The position numbers and the translations under genes were made by a program. Positions 5,660-10,231 of a stretch of 10,231 nucleotides of DNA are shown piece by piece (position 1 is the stretch's first letter; every line of letters begins with the position of its first letter). The notes below the pieces were generated by a model that was not told the DNA's origin, searched no databases, and saw nothing but the letters and a program-made list of their open reading frames with translations. Source of the DNA: an uncultured Clostridia bacterium (GTDB lineage Bacteria; Bacillota; Clostridia; Oscillospirales; Acutalibacteraceae); contig CAMYWU010000032.1 in assembly GCA_947302895.1 (NCBI GenBank), positions 1 through 10,231 on the forward strand. The letters are read 5' to 3'.

Positions 5660-6823
5660 ATGGGAAAAGTAGTTTGCCCCTGGGGATTAATCACTGATTT
5701 TGTTACCGATGCATTCATCGGATACGGTATTCCCGAGGAAGAAGCAAAAATGTGCACAGATGTTCTTCTTGAATCAGATAAGAGAGGAATTGAAAGCCAC
5801 GGCTGCAACAGATTCAAGCCGATTTATTTAGACAGAATCAAGGCAGGAATCCAGTCGCCGACAACAAATTTTGACATCATTAAGGAAACCGAAACAACCG
5901 CAGTTGTTGACGGCCATAACGGAATGGGTCAGGTTATCGGAACGAAGGCTATGCAAATGGCCATTGATAAGGCTAAGAAATACGGAATGGGAATGGTTGT
6001 TGTTCGCAATTCCTGCCACTACGGCATTGCAGGTTATTATACCTCAATGGCAACCGAAAACGGCTGTATCGGTATGACAGGAACAAACGCACGCCCCTCA
6101 GTTGCTCCGACCTTCGGAACAGAGGGTATGTTTGGAACAAACCCCTTCACTCTCGGCGTTCCTTCGGATGAGGCGTTTGATTTCAACTTTGACTGCGCAA
6201 CCTCAATCACCCAGAACGGTAAGATTGAATACTATGCAAGAATAGACGAGCCCGTTCATCCCGGAACAATTATTAATATCGACGGAACTCCCGTTGAAGG
6301 CGATGCAGGCGTTGCGCTCGGCAAAATCAGAAACGGCACAGCAGCTCTGACAACCCTTGGCGGTATCGGCGAAGCTCTTGGCGGATATAAGGGCTATGGC
6401 TTTGCAATGTTTGTTGAATTCCTTTCCTCAGTTCTTCAGGACGGCGAATACGGAAAGGCTCTCGACGGTAAGGATGAAGAGGGCAATATCAGACCGTATC
6501 ATCTTGGCCATTTCTTCATTGCTATTGATACAAACCACTTCCTCGGCGAAGAAATCTGCCGCAAGAAGACAGGCGATATTATCAGAACCATCCGTGCTTC
6601 AAGAAAAGCACCGGGCGAAGAAAAGATTTATATCGCAGGCGAAAAGGAATACAACATCTGGAAAGAGCGTGAGCCAAACGGCGTTCCGATTAACGAGAGC
6701 GTTCAGGGCGAAATCAACGCTGTAAGAGATGAGCTCGGTCTTGATTATACCTTCCCATGGGAAGAGGGCTACAAGGGCTATGAGAGCGACTATGTTCCCA
6801 GCGCACACATTGAACGCAAATAA
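5660..6823 (+). CDS. Malate/L-lactate dehydrogenase family oxidoreductase (Ldh_2 fold)
   Basis: 387 residues. It belongs to the NAD(P)-dependent family whose fold is unrelated to classical lactate and malate dehydrogenases; members act on malate, lactate, ureidoglycolate or sulfolactate. Visible: DKRGIESHG with H47 and nearby R51, VVDGHNGMGQV, RNSCHYG with H120, TNARPSVAP, GTNPFTLGVP, DCATS, and GGYKGYGFAMFVEFLS. Members are commonly about 340-360 residues. The extra length here is mainly a charged C-terminal tail ending in aromatic and acidic residues (FPWEEGYKGYESDYVP). Malate is the favoured substrate because a malic enzyme follows at once, but the sequence alone does not fix this. AAGGAG lies 10 nt before the ATG. 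It has its own promoter. The stop codon overlaps the first unit of a heptad repeat. Confidence 0.92.
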   Translation: MGKVVCPWGLITDFVTDAFIGYGIPEEEAKMCTDVLLESDKRGIESHGCNRFKPIYLDRIKAGIQSPTTNFDIIKETETTAVVDGHNGMGQVIGTKAMQMAIDKAKKYGMGMVVVRNSCHYGIAGYYTSMATENGCIGMTGTNARPSVAPTFGTEGMFGTNPFTLGVPSDEAFDFNFDCATSITQNGKIEYYARIDEPVHPGTIINIDGTPVEGDAGVALGKIRNGTAALTTLGGIGEALGGYKGYGFAMFVEFLSSVLQDGEYGKALDGKDEEGNIRPYHLGHFFIAIDTNHFLGEEICRKKTGDIIRTIRASRKAPGEEKIYIAGEKEYNIWKEREPNGVPINESVQGEINAVRDELGLDYTFPWEEGYKGYESDYVPSAHIERK

Positions 6824-6856
6824 TTACGAATTACGAGTTACGAATTACGAATTTCG
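6822..6856. repeat. Tandem heptad repeat at the 3' end of the Ldh_2 gene
   Basis: Five 7-base units, AATTACG twice, AGTTACG, AATTACG and AATTTCG, run without a break. The first overlaps the TAA stop (6821-6823). It has the same period as, but a different unit from, the array at 2714-2746. From memory, such 7-base arrays are common in gut Clostridia genomes; this was not checked. Confidence 0.8.
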
Positions 6857-6882
6857 GTTACTCGCTGAGCTAAAACAAATAA

Positions 6883-6909
6883 GTAGGGGTCGGCGTCCCC
6901 GACGACCCG
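6883..6909. repeat. GC-rich small palindromic element
   Basis: A G+C-rich stretch in an otherwise AT-rich gap. GGGTCG (6887-6892) pairs with CGACCC (6903-6908), and an alternative GTCGG/CCGAC pairing is also possible. It sits between the heptad array and the malic enzyme ribosome site. It resembles small dispersed intergenic repeats of related genomes, a resemblance recalled and not verified. It could act as a weak hairpin in a read-through message. Confidence 0.5.
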
Positions 6910-6934
6910 TTAAACACACAGAAAGGTTATAATA

Positions 6935-8107
6935 ATGGATTACAGAAAAGAATCACTCAGACTTCACGGCGAATGGAAGGGCAAGGTTGAGGTTGTTGCA
7001 AGAGCTAAGGTTGGCGACAGAGATGCGCTTTCCCTTGCATACACCCCCGGCGTTGCAGAGCCCTGTCTTGCAATTCAGGAGGATTACTCAAAGAGCTGGG
7101 AGCTCACCCGCCGTTGGAATATGGTTGCCGTTATAACAGACGGAACCGCTGTTTTAGGTCTTGGAGATATCGGACCTGAGGCAGGAATGCCCGTTATGGA
7201 GGGCAAATGCGTTCTCTTTAAGGAATTCGGCGATGTTGATGCATTTCCGCTTTGCGTAAGAACAAAGGACGTTGATGAAATTGTTGAAACAATCTATAAC
7301 ATCAGCGGTTCATTCGGCGGCATAAACCTTGAGGATATTGCCGCACCACGCTGCTTTGAGATTGAAGAAAAGCTCAAGGAGCGCTGCGATATTCCGATTT
7401 TCCACGATGACCAGCACGGAACAGCCGTTGTTGTTTCCGCAGCTCTTATCAACGCAACAAAGCTTATTAATAAGCCGCTTTCACAGTGCAAGGCTGTTAT
7501 CAACGGTTCGGGCGCTGCAGGCGTTGCAATCGCAAAGCTTCTTATGACCTTAGGTCTTAAGGACGTTATCCTTTGCGACAGAACCGGCGCAATCTATGAG
7601 GGCAGAGAAAACCTCAATGCTTCAAAGGAAGCAATTGCAAAGGTTACAAACAGAGGAATGACAAAGGGCGGTCTTAAAGAAGCAATCGTTGGAACAGATA
7701 TTTTCATCGGCGTTTCCGCTCCCGGAGTTGTTACACCTGAAATGGTTAAAACAATGAATCCCGACCCGATTGTTCTTGCAATGGCAAATCCGACTCCCGA
7801 AATTATGCCCGACCTAGCAAAGAAGGCTGGCGCAAAAATCGTTGGAACAGGACGTTCGGACTTCCCGAACCAGATCAACAACGTTGTTGCCTTCCCCGGT
7901 ATTTTCAGAGGTGCTCTTGATGTTCGTGCAAGCGCAATAACCGAGAATATGAAAATCGCCGCTGCTTATGCAATCGCTTCACTTGTTGATGATGATAAGC
8001 TTGAGCCCGACTATATTCTTCCCTATGCATTTGATGCAAGAATCAAGGATACCGTTGCCCAGGCAGTTGCAAAGGCTGCTATTAAAGACGGCGTTGCAAG
8101 AATTTAA
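6935..8107 (+). CDS. Malic enzyme (malate dehydrogenase, oxaloacetate-decarboxylating)
   Basis: 390 residues, typical of the short bacterial form without a phosphotransacetylase domain. It converts malate to pyruvate and CO2 with reduction of NAD+ or NADP+. Visible: catalytic Tyr36 in SLAYTPGVAEP, GLGDIGPEAGMPVMEGK with catalytic Lys91, metal-binding E133-D134 in NLEDIAAPR and D158-D159 in FHDDQHGTA, the dinucleotide loop NGSGAAG (190-196), ANPTPEI, and SDFPNQINNVVAFPG. The second strand of the nucleotide fold ends ILCDRTG. An acid there more often goes with NAD+ use, but this is not decisive. GAAAGG lies 8 nt before the ATG. Its place after an Ldh_2 dehydrogenase suggests a malate shunt. The two genes are separated by 111 bases of repeats. 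The next gene follows after 40 bases and is probably co-transcribed. Confidence 0.95.
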   Translation: MDYRKESLRLHGEWKGKVEVVARAKVGDRDALSLAYTPGVAEPCLAIQEDYSKSWELTRRWNMVAVITDGTAVLGLGDIGPEAGMPVMEGKCVLFKEFGDVDAFPLCVRTKDVDEIVETIYNISGSFGGINLEDIAAPRCFEIEEKLKERCDIPIFHDDQHGTAVVVSAALINATKLINKPLSQCKAVINGSGAAGVAIAKLLMTLGLKDVILCDRTGAIYEGRENLNASKEAIAKVTNRGMTKGGLKEAIVGTDIFIGVSAPGVVTPEMVKTMNPDPIVLAMANPTPEIMPDLAKKAGAKIVGTGRSDFPNQINNVVAFPGIFRGALDVRASAITENMKIAAAYAIASLVDDDKLEPDYILPYAFDARIKDTVAQAVAKAAIKDGVARI

Positions 8108-8147
8108 CGAAAGTAACACGTTCTTGATGCAAAGAGGATTTTAGAGT

Positions 8148-10040
8148 ATGTTTATGATCTCCGGCACTGTTGCAGCAATTTTATGCGCAGCATTTGAAAT
8201 TTTTATTTACAACAAAAAAAGAACAGTTTCATATTGCATTGCAACTGTTCTCAAAAATGTTTTAGTGGTTAATCTGTTTACAGCGTTGATTTTCAAGGTT
8301 GTGCTCAGATACCGGCATTTTATTTACACAAAGGATTATAACTGGACTTCGGGCGTTAAATTCTTTGCAGTCGGTTTATTTGTTGGCTTTGTGTTCATTG
8401 GATTAACCGCTCTGCTTAACACACAGTTAACCATTGAAAAAGATGAAATCAAGCGAAAAAAAGGCGCACGATTTTTGCAAATTCTTTCCACAATTTTGTT
8501 TTTCCTCGGAAGTATGGCTTATTTCGGAACAAAATGGGGAAGGGATGAATTCGGCAAGGTTACAGGCGACCAATTCTTAATCAACCTTACCTCCCCTACT
8601 GAGGGAACTGAGGCAAGCGTTTACTATAACGGTTTTGAAGGTCCTGTTTTCTATTCGCTGCTTTTAACAACGGTTTTTGCAATCATTCTTTTCACTTGTT
8701 TCAAACTTGTTCTGGAATTCAGAAAAAAAGGAAAGGTTACCGTTTTAAGCGACTTTTTCAAGAGGCTGATTTGCTATTGCTTGGCGTTGGTATTCCTTTG
8801 CTTCGGCTTTAGCTACAGCATTAAGAAATTCCAGCTTGATATGGTTTTCAACGCATATGTTTTAAAATCGGATTTTATTGAAGAAAATTATTCCGACCCG
8901 AAAACAGTTGATATCAAATGGCCCGAAAAGAAGAGAAATCTTATTCATATCTATCTTGAATCGATGGAAAACAGCTTTCTTTCAAAGGACCTCGGCGGAT
9001 TTATGGATGAAAACCTTATCCCGAATCTTACCGAGCTTGCAAAAACAGGAACCGTTTTCTCCGATACAGAACAGTTCTTCGGCGGTCCGCTTCCCGGAAC
9101 GGGAACTCAATGGTCTATCGCTTCAATGGTTAATCAGATGACCGGTCTTCCGATGAAAGCTCCGGGATGGAGAAACTCCTACGGAACGGACGGAAAATTC
9201 CTCCCCGGCGCATACACAATCGGCGAGCTTCTTGAAGAACAGGGCTATGAACAAACCTGTATGATAGGGGCAAACGGCAAATTCGGAAATCTTCGTTATC
9301 TATTTGAATCCCACGGAAACTGGACTTTCTTTGATTATAAATATGCAAAGAAACATAAGCTTATCCCTCAGGATTATAAAGTTTGGTGGGGATATGAAGA
9401 CGATAAGCTTTATGAGTTTGCAAAGGATGAAATAACCCGACTTTATAACACAGGCAAGCCCTTTAATTTCACGGTTGAAAACGCCGATACCCACAGACCC
9501 GACGGATATGTTTCACCGGGCAAGGAAAAGCCCTATCAGCTCCCATATGCAAATGCAATATGGAACAGCGATAAGGATGTTACCGAGTTTATAAAATGGA
9601 TACAGAATCAGCCGTTTTATGAAAATACAACCATTGTTCTTATCGGCGACCATCTGAGTATGGATACGGCATTCTTCAGGGATGCAAAATTCACCAAAGA
9701 TTATCACAGGTCTCAGTTCAACTGCATTATCAACCCCGCTCCTTCCGTTGGCAAGCCTTCGGCTGATATAACAACAAAGAGAGAATGGGCTAACTGGGAT
9801 TATTTCCCAACCATTATTGCTTCAATAGGCGGCGAAATCGAGGGCGAAAGACTTGGTATAGGAACAAATCTTTTCAGCGGAAAAGAAACGATATACGAGG
9901 AATTCGGCGTTGATTATGTTGATAACGAGCTTGAAAAAGGCAGCGAGTTTTACAACACAACAATCCTTGGCGTTGATGATTTAAACGACGCAGCCTCAAA
10001 CGGTATTAAGAAAAAGGATAAAACGAAAAGCAAGGCTTAA
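8148..10040 (+). CDS. Membrane phosphoglycerol transferase, LtaS/MdoB sulfatase-fold family
   Basis: 630 residues. The N-terminal part has five or six membrane helices (about 3-20, 32-52, 70-92, 107-126, 166-189, 205-225), followed by an extracytoplasmic sulfatase-fold domain from about residue 262. Family members move phosphoglycerol from phosphatidylglycerol onto lipoteichoic acid or periplasmic glucans. Visible metal and active-site marks: E271 in IYLESMENSF, the nucleophile region GTGTQWSIASM (T320 the likely nucleophile by alignment to the MdoB GxGWT motif), WWGYEDDKLY (413-422), D447 and H449 in NADTHRPDGY, and G500-D501-H502 in GDHLSM. The DTHxPDGY and WSIASMV stretches look closer to MdoB/OpgB than to LtaS. 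The start is ATG 8148 with GAGGA 9 nt upstream; an in-frame TAG at 8142 blocks extension. The tail is lysine-rich (KKKDKTKSK) and its last codons form the left arm of a terminator. True substrate unknown. Confidence 0.88.
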   Translation: MFMISGTVAAILCAAFEIFIYNKKRTVSYCIATVLKNVLVVNLFTALIFKVVLRYRHFIYTKDYNWTSGVKFFAVGLFVGFVFIGLTALLNTQLTIEKDEIKRKKGARFLQILSTILFFLGSMAYFGTKWGRDEFGKVTGDQFLINLTSPTEGTEASVYYNGFEGPVFYSLLLTTVFAIILFTCFKLVLEFRKKGKVTVLSDFFKRLICYCLALVFLCFGFSYSIKKFQLDMVFNAYVLKSDFIEENYSDPKTVDIKWPEKKRNLIHIYLESMENSFLSKDLGGFMDENLIPNLTELAKTGTVFSDTEQFFGGPLPGTGTQWSIASMVNQMTGLPMKAPGWRNSYGTDGKFLPGAYTIGELLEEQGYEQTCMIGANGKFGNLRYLFESHGNWTFFDYKYAKKHKLIPQDYKVWWGYEDDKLYEFAKDEITRLYNTGKPFNFTVENADTHRPDGYVSPGKEKPYQLPYANAIWNSDKDVTEFIKWIQNQPFYENTTIVLIGDHLSMDTAFFRDAKFTKDYHRSQFNCIINPAPSVGKPSADITTKREWANWDYFPTIIASIGGEIEGERLGIGTNLFSGKETIYEEFGVDYVDNELEKGSEFYNTTILGVDDLNDAASNGIKKKDKTKSKA

Positions 10041-10053
10041 GCCTTGCTTTTTT
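10026..10053 (+). terminator. Intrinsic terminator overlapping the end of the phosphoglycerol transferase gene
   Basis: A perfect 26-bp palindrome (10026-10051, core GCAAGGCTTAAGCCTTGC) ends in a T run to 10053. The stop codon TAA (10038-10040) lies at the centre, so the last codons (K-S-K-A) encode the left arm of the hairpin. It likely ends the transcript that starts upstream of glpK or the Ldh_2 gene. Confidence 0.9.
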
Positions 10054-10068
10054 ATTGCCCTCCCAACT

Positions 10069-10095
10069 GATAACAGGGGTCAGACCCCTGTTATC
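10069..10095. repeat. 27-bp palindromic repeat, left copy
   Basis: GATAACAGGGGT, central CAG, then ACCCCTGTTATC: 12-bp arms around a three-base centre. With the flanking T and A the symmetry reaches 29 bp. The right copy at 10205-10231 is its exact reverse complement, differing only in the orientation of the centre (CTG). Confidence 0.9.
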
Positions 10096-10204
10096 ACTGA
10101 TGGATTGCATAAAAAATTCCGACTCTTTAGGGCTTTGGTCATAGGAATTTGATACCCTAAAAAAACATCTTTATTGCGCCCTTCAGCGTTAAAAATGCTC
10201 GGGT

Positions 10205-10231
10205 GATAACAGGGGTCTGACCCCTGTTATC
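10205..10231. repeat. 27-bp palindromic repeat, right copy
   Basis: It has the same 12-bp arms as the left copy with centre CTG, so it is the left copy inverted. It ends on the final base of the window. Confidence 0.9.

Larger units (their letters stand above)
10069..10231. mobile_element. Putative 163-bp non-autonomous palindrome-bounded element (REPIN- or MITE-like)
   Basis: Two oppositely oriented 27-bp palindromes enclose 109 bases with no credible reading frame. Inside are AAATTCC (10114-10120) with GGAATTT (10144-10150), TTTAGGG (10126-10132) with CCCTAAA (10155-10161) in crossing order, and a hairpin CCC-AGCGTT / AATGCT-GGG (10179-10203). Paired inverted palindromes around a spacer are typical of REP doublets moved by RAYT transposases, or of small MITEs. 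No transposase is present. The identification rests on structure alone. The right edge may continue beyond the window. Confidence 0.45.

Noticed and set aside
6729-6932. 67-codon frame running from the Ldh_2 gene into the gap
   Set aside because: It is out of frame with the Ldh_2 gene and then translates the heptad array (NYELRVTNYEFRL) and the GC-rich repeat, which is repeat DNA and not a gene.
10099-10145. Very short frames inside the terminal element (about 14-20 codons on either strand)
   Set aside because: No ribosome site, no conserved composition, and they run into palindromes; not credible as genes.

Overview
The window reads as chromosomal DNA of a low-to-moderate GC Gram-positive anaerobe, most likely a gut Clostridia member (Ruminococcaceae/Oscillospiraceae-like). 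The reasons are AGGAGG-type ribosome sites, near-consensus sigma-A promoters (TTGACA/TATAAT) in AT-rich gaps, the character of the proteins, and the small tandem and palindromic repeats in the intergenic gaps. No rRNA, tRNA, CRISPR array, transposase or phage gene is visible. No gap between genes exceeds 300 bases.

Layout. (1) 3-1190 (+): a RodA/FtsW-family cell-wall polymerase, open to the left edge. It ends at a perfect 32-bp palindromic bidirectional terminator shared with the convergent gene. (2) 1233-2081 (-): an ABC-2 permease of the polysaccharide/teichoic-acid export type with its own strong promoter and no ATPase partner nearby. (3) 2186-3561 (-): aroE then aroK, two shikimate-pathway enzymes in one transcription unit. 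(4) 3664-3894 (+): a stand-alone acyl carrier protein, divergent from aroE with overlapping promoters. (5) 4073-10040 (+): glycerol kinase (glpK), a malate/L-lactate dehydrogenase of the Ldh_2 fold, a malic enzyme, and a membrane phosphoglycerol transferase of the LtaS/MdoB sulfatase-fold family, closed by a strong terminator that overlaps the last codons. (6) 10069-10231: an element bounded by two 27-bp palindromes that are reverse complements of each other; the second ends exactly at the last base of the window.

How the genes may work together (inference). Ldh_2 malate dehydrogenase plus malic enzyme can connect oxaloacetate, malate and pyruvate and move reducing power between nicotinamide pools (a malate-shunt layout). 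Glycerol kinase makes glycerol-3-phosphate, the precursor of phosphatidylglycerol, which is the usual donor for phosphoglycerol transferases such as the last gene. The first two genes also act in the cell envelope. aroE/aroK and acpP are ordinary housekeeping genes.

Most of the window is conventional. The places most worth a second look are the leader hairpin between the glpK promoter and its start codon, the palindrome-bounded element at the right end, and two 7-bp-period tandem repeats of different sequence that each begin at or inside the 3' end of a gene.
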